A DNA stretch of 64,000 bases from an uncultured Acidimicrobiales bacterium (GTDB lineage: Bacteria > Actinomycetota > Acidimicrobiia > Acidimicrobiales > SZUA-35): positions 108,600-172,599 of the forward strand of contig CALAJQ010000010.1 in the NCBI GenBank assembly GCA_937922785.1, in the 5' to 3' direction. Shown here one piece after another: positions 50,017 through 58,025 of the stretch. The position numbers were made by a program, and so were the translations under genes. The notes beneath the pieces are model-generated. The model made no database searches and was not told the origin of the DNA. It saw only the letters and a list, made by a program, of their open reading frames with translations. Numbering within the stretch: position 1 is the stretch's first letter; each line of letters begins with the position of its first letter.

Positions 50017-50766
50017 ATGCCCTTAGTACTAACTGAGCTCAACGAAGCCGTCGCAACAATCACCCTGAACGACCCTGATCGCCGCAACGCAATGACGTTG
50101 GCGATGTGTGATGAGGTATCGGCAGCTCTGGATGAAGTCGAAGCCAACCCCGACATCAAAGCGATCGTTGTTACCGGTGCGGGCCGGGCATTCTGCGCGG
50201 GCGCAGACCTTACCCACCTTGGCGACTCCGCTGATGAGGGATTAATGGCCATTTATCAGGGCTTCCTGCGCTTCGGTCGTTCCCCGCTTCCAACAATTGC
50301 CGCAGTCAACGGGGCTGCTGTAGGTGCAGGAATGAACCTCGCATTGATCTGTGACGTCCGAATTGCGGGTGAGTCCGCAAAGTTCGACGATCGATTCCTT
50401 CAACTGGGCATTCATCCCGGTGGAGGCCATACCTGGATGTATCAGAACATCACTGGTCCTCAGTCTGCGGCTGCGGCAATCTTGTTCAGCCAGGTGCTCG
50501 ACGGCCCGGAATCGGTCCGAACGGGATTGTCATACAAGTGTGTGGCCGATTCTGAGCTTCTGAGCTCTGCACAAGAGATGGCCAACCGAACTGCGGCGGT
50601 TCCCAAGGATCTTGTTATCAAGACAAAGGAGTCGATGAAAAAAATGCGCAACATAGCCTCCCAAGACGAGGCCGTCGCCGCCGAACTGGGCCCTCAGGTT
50701 TGGAGCACCCAACAGCCTGCATTCGCCGAGAACCTCGCTGCTCTCAAGGCGAAGATCAAGTCCTAG
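50017..50766 (+). CDS. Enoyl-CoA hydratase/isomerase family protein
   Basis: A 249-residue crotonase-fold protein: ATITLNDPDRRNAMTLAM at the N-terminus, the oxyanion-hole segment GAGRAFCAGADL, and NGAAVGAGMNLALICDVRIA. The residues FLQLGIHPGGGHTW follow where the second catalytic Glu of classical hydratases is expected; only one acidic position is evident, so isomerase or another crotonase activity is possible. Its end overlaps the convergent acetyltransferase gene by 4 bp. Confidence 0.87.
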   Translation: MPLVLTELNEAVATITLNDPDRRNAMTLAMCDEVSAALDEVEANPDIKAIVVTGAGRAFCAGADLTHLGDSADEGLMAIYQGFLRFGRSPLPTIAAVNGAAVGAGMNLALICDVRIAGESAKFDDRFLQLGIHPGGGHTWMYQNITGPQSAAAAILFSQVLDGPESVRTGLSYKCVADSELLSSAQEMANRTAAVPKDLVIKTKESMKKMRNIASQDEAVAAELGPQVWSTQQPAFAENLAALKAKIKS

Positions 50767-51380
50767 CTGTTGGCGCCTAGCCACTGCGACATCAGAACCG
50801 GCCCCATCGTCGCCCACTCTTCAGTGGTGATTGCATAGCGAACATGGTCTTCCCAGACCCCGTTTATTTCCAGGTATCGCTGTGCGATCCCTTCGGCGCG
50901 AATTCCAAGCTTCTCTACCACACGATGTGAAGAGAGGTTTCGTGGAACTATCGATATCTGGGCCCGGTGGAGGCGAAGATCTTCAAACATGAACCGAAGA
51001 ACCAAAACCACTGCTTCTGGTGTGTATCCGCGACCAGCGTGAGCTTCGTCGACCCAGTAGCCAACGTATGCGTTCTGGAACGGGCCACGTTGAACAGCGT
51101 TTATGTTGATCTCACCGATCAGAATGCCGCCGAGAAACACGCCAAAGCCATAACCTGCACCCACCTGCCACTCACGCTCGCGGGCGTGGCAGCGCATTGC
51201 GAAGGCAGATCTGTCTTCAACAACGTCAGGACCAGTCGCCGATCTCTGTGGTTCCCACATGGTGAGTCGTTCATGGTTCTGCCGTCTGACGCGTCGCCAT
51301 TGTTCAAAGTCACTTGCAGCCAAGGGCCGCAGCACTATTCGGGCGCCTATAAGTGTTGTGTTTGCACCGACCCTAGCCAT
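50763..51380 (-). CDS. GNAT acetyltransferase, RimJ-like
   Basis: A 205-residue GNAT protein with the N-terminal IVLRPLAASDFEQWRRVR, the acetyl-CoA-binding segment YWVDEAHAGRGYTPEAVVLV, and SSHRVVEKLGIRAEGIAQRY, all typical of ribosomal-protein N-acetyltransferases (RimJ/RimL). It overlaps the ppx gene by 8 bp. The substrate cannot be named from sequence. Confidence 0.87.
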   Translation of the reverse strand: MARVGANTTLIGARIVLRPLAASDFEQWRRVRRQNHERLTMWEPQRSATGPDVVEDRSAFAMRCHAREREWQVGAGYGFGVFLGGILIGEININAVQRGPFQNAYVGYWVDEAHAGRGYTPEAVVLVLRFMFEDLRLHRAQISIVPRNLSSHRVVEKLGIRAEGIAQRYLEINGVWEDHVRYAITTEEWATMGPVLMSQWLGANS

Positions 51381-52281
51381 CCCAGGTGCCAGTTCGAATT
51401 GCGTGGGCTATGCCTTCAATCAGCCCTCCGTTCGACACAACAACTTCTGACAGTCTGAATTGACGCATCATCTCCACAAGCACACAACACCCACCCACGA
51501 TCATCGGAGCTCGGTCCTTATTCAAGCCGGGGTTGAACGCTCTATCAATTTCGCTCTCGGTCGCGATCGTGCGGAAGACGTCCTCGGCTGCCTCTGCTGA
51601 CAGCCGAAACCCTTCGATGGTCCCAGCGTCAAAGGGATCCATACCAATCTCGACAGCGGCAACTGTTGTGACAGTCCCGCCAATCCCGATAACCGTTGCC
51701 GACACGTAACCGGCCAGCCCTGGTATTTCGCGCTGAACATCACCGATGTGCAGTTCAATCACCGATAGCGCTGCGGAGAGTTCCGAGGGGTCAGGGGGAT
51801 CCGATTTTAGAAACTGGTCAGTTACCGATCCAGCGCCCATATCGGCTGAATAAACGGCTTGTAGGCCGCTAGCGGATGAGCCGACGGAGAACTCTGTTGA
51901 TGCGCCGCCGATGTCAACAACCAGTGCCAAACCTTCAACCCCAGAGGTAGACATCGCGCCAGCAAAGGCCAGTTCTCCTTCTTCGGTTCCCGACAACAAC
52001 CTCGGCCGCTTCCCAAAATGCGCTTCGGCAAGGTCGAACAAGGCTTCGGTGTTGGTAGCTGCTCTGGCCGCTGCGGTCGCGACACTGATGATCTCAGAGC
52101 ACTGGGTTTCGCCAGCAATTGCGGCGAACTCGGCGAAGGCGGCATCGGTTCGATTAAGTGCCTCGGCACCAATTTCGCCGCCTTGGGCTAAACCTTCGCC
52201 AAGTCGAGTGATGCGTTGATGAAACGATCCTCCAGCCAACATTCTGATACTTGTTGACCCAATGTCGACTATCGCAATCAA
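51373..52281 (-). CDS. ppx: Exopolyphosphatase / guanosine pentaphosphatase
   Basis: A 302-residue Ppx/GppA protein of the short actinobacterial type. It has an ASKHA-fold start, IAIVDIGSTSIRMLAG, the phosphate segment VDIGGASTEFSVG and VIGIGGTVTTVAAVE. It degrades polyphosphate or pppGpp. It overlaps the DUF501 gene by 4 bp; this pair next to enolase and ftsB is the usual actinobacterial arrangement. Confidence 0.92.
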   Translation of the reverse strand: MIAIVDIGSTSIRMLAGGSFHQRITRLGEGLAQGGEIGAEALNRTDAAFAEFAAIAGETQCSEIISVATAAARAATNTEALFDLAEAHFGKRPRLLSGTEEGELAFAGAMSTSGVEGLALVVDIGGASTEFSVGSSASGLQAVYSADMGAGSVTDQFLKSDPPDPSELSAALSVIELHIGDVQREIPGLAGYVSATVIGIGGTVTTVAAVEIGMDPFDAGTIEGFRLSAEAAEDVFRTIATESEIDRAFNPGLNKDRAPMIVGGCCVLVEMMRQFRLSEVVVSNGGLIEGIAHAIRTGTWDG

Positions 52282-52769
52282 GCCGGCTCGCTCGCTATGC
52301 CAGGTATCGAGGGATCAAACTGTGAACCTTCAAGTTCAAGCCGGGCTTGGACCCATTCGCCTACGACGTCGTCTGCACCCATCAAGTAGTTGGCGTAGTG
52401 AGCGTGCAAGCACTTGATGCCTTTGCGTGTGCCCCCTACTCCCCCGCTTGGGGCAGGGCCTTCATGGCTGGTTGGAATCAGTTGATCGCGTTCGGTTTGG
52501 GCTTCCAGATGGGTGGCAGCGATTGCATCTGCTGCCAACTCATTCTCAGCCTCGGTGATAGCGCCTGTTGATTCAAGCTTGCCAATTGCTTTGACCAGCC
52601 GTTTGTCAGCGAGCCAATAACGAGTGGGCATCGGCCGTCCGTCATCAAGCCAAGCTCCATTGCGCAGGACAACTGGAGAGCCATCATCCCTCCTGAGCGC
52701 TACCTCATATGGACCCATCGGACGCCGGCCAAGCAGACGGGTGACCATCTCGTGGTCGCTAATGGACAT
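52278..52769 (-). CDS. DUF501 protein
   Basis: A 163-residue DUF501 protein: LLGRRPMGPYEVALRRDDGS, PTRYWLADKRLVKAIGKLES and GIKCLHAHYANYLMGADDVV, the last holding the conserved Cys/His set. The function is unknown; it commonly sits between ftsB and ppx in Actinobacteria. The ATG at 52769 lies inside a 16-bp tandem duplication; a second ATG created at 52785 is out of frame. Confidence 0.9.
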   Translation of the reverse strand: MSISDHEMVTRLLGRRPMGPYEVALRRDDGSPVVLRNGAWLDDGRPMPTRYWLADKRLVKAIGKLESTGAITEAENELAADAIAATHLEAQTERDQLIPTSHEGPAPSGGVGGTRKGIKCLHAHYANYLMGADDVVGEWVQARLELEGSQFDPSIPGIASEPA

Positions 52770-52793
52770 GGTCGCTAATGGACATGGTCGCTA
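52754..52793. repeat. 16-bp tandem duplication at the DUF501 start
   Basis: The unit ggtcgctaatggacat occurs at 52754-52769 and 52770-52785, with a third partial copy to 52793 that includes the coxG stop codon. It duplicates the start codon region of DUF501. Confidence 0.9.
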
Positions 52794-53477
52794 GCTTGAT
52801 CCACGGCGACCAAAAAGAATCCGCAACAAGATCAGACCAATAAAGGCACCCACAAACGGGAGCGCCTTTTGGAGTGGCGTGATCGAGTCCGACCCGAGCT
52901 GAAGAATGTCGAGCGGCTTTGCCTCGGGGCTGTCAATCTTTCGCACTGTCGGGGCGTCGCTCGCTGCAGGCTTAACGTCCTCCACCACCTCCGGCAGTGG
53001 CTCTGGCTCTTCGACTGTTTCAGCTACTTCTTGGACCGGGCCCAGCTTGTCCCGCAGGTTGTCGGTGAACTGTCCAAGAATCTTCTTGGATACGTCCTCA
53101 ATTGCGCCTCGGCCAAAGCTTGCGATCTTGCCGCTTAAGGACAGCTCAGTATGAACTTGCACGTTGGTGGTGTTTGGGTCCAAAGCTTGCATGGTTGCAG
53201 TTACCAAAGCGTTTGCATTTCCTTGACGAGGGTCTCGGCCTTCAGCCTTTAGAACCGCTCGCCCGTTGGCTTCATCTTGCTCGACAAAGCGGGCTTTGCC
53301 TTTGTAGTTGGCAGAGATCGGACCAACTTTGATCTTCACCAATCCCCGGTATTCCTCACCCTCAATCTCAGTGAGCTGGGCGCCGGGCATACAAGGGGCA
53401 ATGAACTCAAGATCATTCAGAATCTTCCACGTGTCAGCGACGGGGCGATCGATCACGAATTCGTTTGTTAGTTCCAT
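52791..53477 (-). CDS. coxG: CoxG-like SRPBCC protein with C-terminal membrane anchor
   Basis: A 228-residue protein. Residues 1 to about 145 are the CoxG/SRPBCC domain (TNEFVIDRPVADTWKILNDL, FIAPCMPGAQL). A Pro/Glu/Val linker follows, and a C-terminal hydrophobic span (KALPFVGAFIGLILLRILFG) anchors it. CoxG recruits CO dehydrogenase to the membrane in Oligotropha. Here it follows mocA with a 10-bp overlap. No coxL is present in the window, so the partner may be another molybdenum hydroxylase. Confidence 0.88.
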   Translation of the reverse strand: MELTNEFVIDRPVADTWKILNDLEFIAPCMPGAQLTEIEGEEYRGLVKIKVGPISANYKGKARFVEQDEANGRAVLKAEGRDPRQGNANALVTATMQALDPNTTNVQVHTELSLSGKIASFGRGAIEDVSKKILGQFTDNLRDKLGPVQEVAETVEEPEPLPEVVEDVKPAASDAPTVRKIDSPEAKPLDILQLGSDSITPLQKALPFVGAFIGLILLRILFGRRGSS

Positions 53478-54034
53478 TTCGCTAAATCCTCAAGGGTGTC
53501 AATATCGGACGGTTCTCCTGGGCACGGTAACTCTTGAACGAGCTCGGGCCTACCCAGCATTAGTGCCCTCGCCCCCTCGTCGCCGTCAGTCGGAAGCTCG
53601 TCCCATACATCTTTATGAAGTTTCACAGGCGGCCTCCTCTTTTGGTCAAAGGTTGCTGTCACGATGGATCCAGCCGATGCGCCAACCGATCGCCAGGCCG
53701 AAGTTGGCACTCCTGGTTGATCTCCGAGACCAACTACAACAGCAACACAGCCGTAGGACCGCGCCACTTTGATTGCGGCCTGAAGCGAATGGGCCTGGCC
53801 AAGCTCCCAGTCTTGCGATTCTACGATTTCAACGTCGTGTTTCTTGCAATATTCGCTGAGGTCCAAGGCTCCTTGTACCAACAGCACCTTGTCAAAGCCA
53901 GCAGCGCAAACTGACTCCAGGGCGTGGTCCAGAACGGTTCTGCCCCCAATTAGAGCAGACAACTTATGGCTATCCCCAGCGAAACGTGAGCCCTTCCCGG
54001 CGGCAAGAACAACGGCGGCGATCTTTGGGCTCAT
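53468..54034 (-). CDS. mocA: MobA-like nucleotidyltransferase, probably molybdenum cofactor cytidylyltransferase
   Basis: A protein of about 188 residues with the nucleotidyltransferase P-loop-like motif VVLAAGKGSRFAG, the GLGDQPGVPTSAW segment and PVKLHKDVWDEL. MocA attaches CMP to molybdopterin, making the cofactor used by the xanthine-dehydrogenase and CO-dehydrogenase families, which fits the coxS, coxM and xdhC genes nearby and the XdhD at 31139. The ATG at 54034 (MSPKIAAV) is preferred over 54046. A terminator separates it from the gene upstream, so it needs its own promoter in 54035-54064. Confidence 0.87.
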   Translation of the reverse strand: MSPKIAAVVLAAGKGSRFAGDSHKLSALIGGRTVLDHALESVCAAGFDKVLLVQGALDLSEYCKKHDVEIVESQDWELGQAHSLQAAIKVARSYGCVAVVVGLGDQPGVPTSAWRSVGASAGSIVTATFDQKRRPPVKLHKDVWDELPTDGDEGARALMLGRPELVQELPCPGEPSDIDTLEDLAKWN

Positions 54035-54064
54035 AATTGAAAACAACTCATCATCAAAACAAAA

Positions 54065-54094
54065 GGGTAGTGACTGCGTTAACAGTCACTACCC
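54065..54094 (-). terminator. Rho-independent terminator after the BON/OmpA gene
   Basis: Two perfect 12-base arms (gggtagtgactg / cagtcactaccc) flank a 6-base loop. On the minus strand the hairpin is followed by TTTTGTTTTG. It stands 61 bp past the stop of the BON/OmpA gene in its reading direction. Confidence 0.88.
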
Positions 54095-54155
54095 ATGGGG
54101 AAACGATTAGCTAGCTCTCAGTCGGGCTAGTTCCAGTCTTGCTATGCCAGTCTTG

Positions 54156-55505
54156 CTATGCCAGTTCGAAACGGACACGCCTGTTGGCGGCCAGCGCCTC
54201 AGGTGAGTCTCCGGCACCGAACTGTTCAGTTGGGCCATAACCGTTAGAGGTCAGCTGACCACTGCTGGCCCCATTGGCCACGAGGTAGGTCAGGACTGCC
54301 TCGGCCCGCTGCTCACTAAGAGTCTGGTTCGAAGCGGCGTTTCCGGTCTTGTCGGTGTAGCCCTGCACTTCGAGTGCAGCGTCGGTGTTTGCAAGCAATT
54401 CCACTGCTTGGTCCAAGATTGCGAAGCTCTCAGCCTTGATCTCAGCAGATCCAGTGTTGAACTGAATCGGGTTGGCTTCAAACAATGCGTTTAGCTCATC
54501 TCGGGTGTCAGTGCCTTCGGGTTCTGGCTCTGGTTCTGGTTCTGGCTCAGCTGGCAGAGTCATCTGGTCGATTACCTCAACGATGCCAGGAACCATTGCA
54601 GCGTCAATGGCTGCGGCTCGAGTGGCCTCATCTGGCACCTCACCGGTAAGGGTGGCGACTCCGTCGACAACTGTTACAGAGACTCCGCTGACGCCGACCC
54701 CGTCGAGGCTGGCAAGCACGTCTGCGTCAAGCACAACCAGCTCGTCGATGACGCTGCCTGAGACCCCATCGATACCAGCGACAGCAGCAATAGCAGCTGC
54801 TCGTTGCGCTTCATCGTCTACATAACCTGATGCAGTAATTTGAGTACCGTCGGCGCTTGTTGGCTCTACTTCTCTTGCCCCAGCAGACTCAAGGGCACTC
54901 TCGGCTAGGGGCTCCAGGATTACCAGCAGGTTGCTAACTGAGTTGATTCCCTCAACTCGTAGCGCCTCGACTTCGGCAGATGCGGATTCTTGGGCGGTGC
55001 CAACAAACCCGGTCAGGATTGCTTGATCTCCGTCAACAGTTCCAGTTATCCCAAACTTGTTCACTGCACCTTGAAGGTCGCCAACTTCAATGGCGACTTC
55101 TTCTTCGTCATCTTCGCCGTCGGCAATCCGTAGCCGGTTGTCGACCTTGGTGATGCCGTCAACGTCCAAGGCGTCATCTTCAGCCTGGTCTTTCAGCGCT
55201 TGGGTAGCAACAGTGCCAGTCAGCACTGCGGTTGAGTCACCCGACAACCGGGCCCGGATGCCGTAGTCTCGCTCCACATCAGACAGATCGATGTTGCCAA
55301 TGCCCGCAGTTTCGGCGATGTCATCAATGGCGTCATTGCCACTTAAAGCTCCTGAACAGCCCCAGGACAGGCCAATAATCAGGGCGACTAGCAAGCCCAG
55401 ATAGATGATCTGGTTGTCTCCTGATTGCGACCAACCCGGTAAGAGCTTGTCGTCTTCGTCAAATGAATAATTTCCTGGTTCGTTCTCCACATAGGTCAGA
55501 CGCAC
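54156..55505 (-). CDS. ArfA-like membrane protein with BON repeats and OmpA domain
   Basis: A 449-residue protein: cytoplasmic N-terminus, one span at about 33-50 ([18 protein letters not shown]), then several BON-like repeats (about residues 75-320; e.g. [40 protein letters not shown]), a [10 protein letters not shown] linker, and an OmpA C-terminal domain ([20 protein letters not shown], then [16 protein letters not shown]). The plan is that of mycobacterial ArfA (Rv0899), with more BON units. The OmpA part should bind peptidoglycan. A 14-bp tandem duplication (ccagtcttgctatg) overlaps the stop codon. It diverges from coxS. Confidence 0.85.
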   Translation of the reverse strand: MRLTYVENEPGNYSFDEDDKLLPGWSQSGDNQIIYLGLLVALIIGLSWGCSGALSGNDAIDDIAETAGIGNIDLSDVERDYGIRARLSGDSTAVLTGTVATQALKDQAEDDALDVDGITKVDNRLRIADGEDDEEEVAIEVGDLQGAVNKFGITGTVDGDQAILTGFVGTAQESASAEVEALRVEGINSVSNLLVILEPLAESALESAGAREVEPTSADGTQITASGYVDDEAQRAAAIAAVAGIDGVSGSVIDELVVLDADVLASLDGVGVSGVSVTVVDGVATLTGEVPDEATRAAAIDAAMVPGIVEVIDQMTLPAEPEPEPEPEPEGTDTRDELNALFEANPIQFNTGSAEIKAESFAILDQAVELLANTDAALEVQGYTDKTGNAASNQTLSEQRAEAVLTYLVANGASSGQLTSNGYGPTEQFGAGDSPEALAANRRVRFELA

Positions 55506-55565
55506 TACAACGCTGAAAGTCGCGAGAAATTAGTGCTCATTTCTGACCTGTGTAAGACTGACAGT

Positions 55566-56042
55566 GTGAATGCGAACAACGTAGCTGTACAGGTGAAGGT
55601 CAACGGAGCCAGCCATTCCCATGAGGTGGAGCCAAGAACGCTTTTGGTTCACTATTTGAGGGAGGATGTGGGCCTGACCGGCACAAACGTGGGATGTGAC
55701 ACCTCCTCGTGTGGAGCATGCACCGTGCACCTCAACGGTGAATCGGTTAAATCTTGCACGGTGTTGGCTGTTCAGGCTGACGAAATGGAAGTCACCACTA
55801 TTGAAGGCCTAGCCAACGGCGACGAAATGCACCCAATGCAGACGTGCTTCATGAACAATCACGCTTTGCAGTGCGGTTATTGCACGCCGGGCATGGTCAT
55901 GGCGTCGGTTTCGTTGCTTGATGAGAATCCCAATCCGACCGAAGCCGAAGTTCGTGAGGGGCTTGAAGGCAACTTGTGTCGCTGTACCGGCTACCACAAC
56001 ATCGTTAAGGCCGTTCTTGACGCCGCTGGAGGCCAGAAATGA
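55566..56042 (+). CDS. coxS: Molybdenum hydroxylase [2Fe-2S] small subunit (CoxS-like)
   Basis: A protein of about 158 residues with both [2Fe-2S] sites: [15 protein letters not shown] and CGYCTPGM...CRCTGYHN. It carries electrons from a molybdenum subunit to the FAD subunit. The start is taken as GTG at 55566; the TTG at 55533 is in frame but adds an unconserved stretch. It overlaps coxM by 4 bp. The matching large subunit (coxL) is not next to it, which is unusual. Confidence 0.9.
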   Translation: MNANNVAVQVKVNGASHSHEVEPRTLLVHYLREDVGLTGTNVGCDTSSCGACTVHLNGESVKSCTVLAVQADEMEVTTIEGLANGDEMHPMQTCFMNNHALQCGYCTPGMVMASVSLLDENPNPTEAEVREGLEGNLCRCTGYHNIVKAVLDAAGGQK

Positions 56043-56863
56043 TTCCAGTCGCATTTGACTACGTACGAGCCGATTCCACCGAGAGTGCTCTCTCAGCACT
56101 CGCACAACACGGCGACGAAGCAAAGCTCATGGCCGGTGGCCATTCACTTCTGCCAATGATGAAACTACGTCTCGCTGTACCTTCAGTCGTTGTCGACATC
56201 GGACGCCTCAGCGACCTCAGCTATGTTCGAGACGGGGATGACCACCTTGCCATCGGCGCTCTAACTCGCCACCGAGACGTCGAAATGAACTCTGCCATTG
56301 CCGAACACGCTCCCTTACTGCAAGCAGCGACCGCAAACGTCGGTGATCCTCAGGTTCGCCATCGCGGCACAATCGGCGGATCCTTGGCACACGCCGATGC
56401 ATCAGCGGACACCCCCTCTGCGCTACTCGCGCTTGGTGGCTCGCTAGTGGTCAATGGGCCAAACGGCGAACGAGTTATTGCCGGCGAGGATTTCTTTGCC
56501 GGATTCCTCGAGTCCGTACTCGAACCCACCGAGATGATCACCGAGGTGCGCATCCCCAAGCACACGGGCGCTGGCTACAGCTTCCAGAAGTTCAACCGCC
56601 GAGCTCAGGATTGGGCCATCGTTGGTGTTTCAGCCCAGAGATCTGACGCCGGGGCGAAGGTGGCATTGGTTTCAATGCATCCAACGCCGGTTCGAGCCAC
56701 CGCAGTTGAAGAGGCGCTAAACGGTGGGGCCAACGCAACCGAAGCTGCTGAGCTTGCAGCCGAAGGTGTCTCTCCGTCTTCTGACCTTAACGCCAGCGTC
56801 GAGTACCGCCAGCATCTGGCGCGCGTGTTCACCAAGCGTGCACTTGTTGAAGCCGGTTTCTAA
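56039..56863 (+). CDS. coxM: Molybdenum hydroxylase FAD-binding medium subunit (CoxM-like)
   Basis: A 274-residue FAD subunit: N-terminal [23 protein letters not shown] loops [14 protein letters not shown] and [18 protein letters not shown], and the C-terminal CO_deh_flav_C domain. It is translationally coupled to coxS. It, or the coxS-coxM pair, could be the missing redox partner of the XdhD-like enzyme encoded 22 kb away. Confidence 0.9.
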   Translation: MIPVAFDYVRADSTESALSALAQHGDEAKLMAGGHSLLPMMKLRLAVPSVVVDIGRLSDLSYVRDGDDHLAIGALTRHRDVEMNSAIAEHAPLLQAATANVGDPQVRHRGTIGGSLAHADASADTPSALLALGGSLVVNGPNGERVIAGEDFFAGFLESVLEPTEMITEVRIPKHTGAGYSFQKFNRRAQDWAIVGVSAQRSDAGAKVALVSMHPTPVRATAVEEALNGGANATEAAELAAEGVSPSSDLNASVEYRQHLARVFTKRALVEAGF

Positions 56864-56885
56864 CACCCAGCTGTAATCTGGATTC

Positions 56886-57200
56886 ATGCGCGAGTTACTG
56901 AAGGACCTAAAAGCTTGGCAACGCCAAGGTAAAAAGACTGCCATTGCTCGCGTTGTTGACGTTGAAGGTTCGGGACCTCGCCTGCCGGGGGCAGCAATGG
57001 CTGTAAACGAAGACGGTGCAGTTTCGGGTTCGGTAAGCGGTGGCTGCGTTGAGGGCGCTGTAGTAGTTGAGGCGCTTGAAGTAATTGCAGACGGTTCGCG
57101 GCGAATGGTCACGTTCGGATACTCAGACGATGAGGCTTTTGCCGTCGGCCTGACCTGTGGCGGGACGATTCACCTGTTTCTCGAAACCCTGGACTGGTAG
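56886..57200 (+). CDS. XdhC/CoxI-family protein, N-terminal half
   Basis: A 104-residue protein equal to the N-terminal XdhC_CoxI domain: RVVDVEGSGPRLPGAAMAV, SGSVSGGCVEGAVVVEAL and VGLTCGGTIHLFLE, with the conserved cysteines in GGCVE and LTCGG. XdhC-type proteins bind molybdenum cofactor and help its sulfuration and insertion. It is separated by 3 bp from the gene for the matching C-terminal Rossmann half; the two are usually a single protein. The N-terminal half has a normal stop, so this looks like a true split, as seen in some cox operons. Confidence 0.87.
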   Translation: MRELLKDLKAWQRQGKKTAIARVVDVEGSGPRLPGAAMAVNEDGAVSGSVSGGCVEGAVVVEALEVIADGSRRMVTFGYSDDEAFAVGLTCGGTIHLFLETLDW

Positions 57201-57203
57201 CAA

Positions 57204-57995
57204 GTGAGCGAGACTCCGATCTTTGATCTGCTTGCGGCCGCAATCTCCACGGAAAAGCCAGTTGCTCTAGCAACCATCGTCTCGGGGGCTAACACCGGAG
57301 CCAAGCTGTTCTTGTCACTGGACTCTGAGCCGGTAGGAACCCTTGGAAATGCCGACCTTGACCGTGTTGTTACTCGCGACGCTTTGGGCGAGCTCACTGC
57401 TGGGACCTCCGGTGTTAGACACTACGGACCTAACGGCGAGGCTCGTGAAGAGTCAGTTTCGATCTTCATTGAGAGCTTTGCAGCGCCCCCGAAGCTTCTG
57501 ATTTTCGGCGCTGTCGACTTCACTGCGGCACTTGTACGGGTGGCTAAGGTTCTCGGATACCGGGTGACGGTTTGTGATGCACGGCCGGTTTTTGCCACCA
57601 AAGCTAGGTTCCCTTATGCGGACGAGGTAGTTGTTGACTGGCCTCACCGGTTGCTGGGCAAAGTTGGGGGCGAGCTAGGCCCCAGAGACGCTGTGTGTGT
57701 TCTCACTCACGACCCGAAGTTTGATGTCCCCGCCATCATGTCTGCGGTTGAAACCAACGTTGGCTACATCGGCGCCATGGGCTCACGGCGAACAACCGAC
57801 GAGCGCAACGTTCGGCTCGAAACCGAAGGCATCAGGCCTGACCAGCTGGATCGAGTAATGGCCCCCATCGGCCTCGATATCGGGGCCCGAACTCCGGAAG
57901 AGACCGCTGTGTCGATCTGTGCTGAGATCATCGCTCTCAATTCAGGCCGGGTTGCCCCGTCGCTGCGTACGACTGAAGGCTCAATCCACCGTTAA
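57204..57995 (+). CDS. XdhC/CoxI-family protein, C-terminal Rossmann part
   Basis: A 263-residue protein that starts with an XdhC-like linker domain and continues with the XdhC Rossmann domain: PPKLLIFGAVDFTAALVRVA, VTVCDARPVFATKARFP, CVLTHDPKFDVPAI and YIGAMGSRRTTDERNVRL. It starts with GTG at 57204. It acts with the preceding protein in maturation of a molybdenum hydroxylase. The glycine pattern in the nucleotide loop is GAVDFTAA rather than GaGhva, so nucleotide binding may be altered. Confidence 0.88.
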   Translation: MSETPIFDLLAAAISTEKPVALATIVSGANTGAKLFLSLDSEPVGTLGNADLDRVVTRDALGELTAGTSGVRHYGPNGEAREESVSIFIESFAAPPKLLIFGAVDFTAALVRVAKVLGYRVTVCDARPVFATKARFPYADEVVVDWPHRLLGKVGGELGPRDAVCVLTHDPKFDVPAIMSAVETNVGYIGAMGSRRTTDERNVRLETEGIRPDQLDRVMAPIGLDIGARTPEETAVSICAEIIALNSGRVAPSLRTTEGSIHR

Positions 57996-58025
57996 CTTCA
58001 GGCCTTTTGGGCCGAAGGGAACCTG

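Noticed and set aside
56886..57995. Frameshifted single xdhC gene
   Set aside because: The first part ends with a proper stop after a complete domain, the second has its own GTG start 3 bp later, and both halves lack sequence damage.
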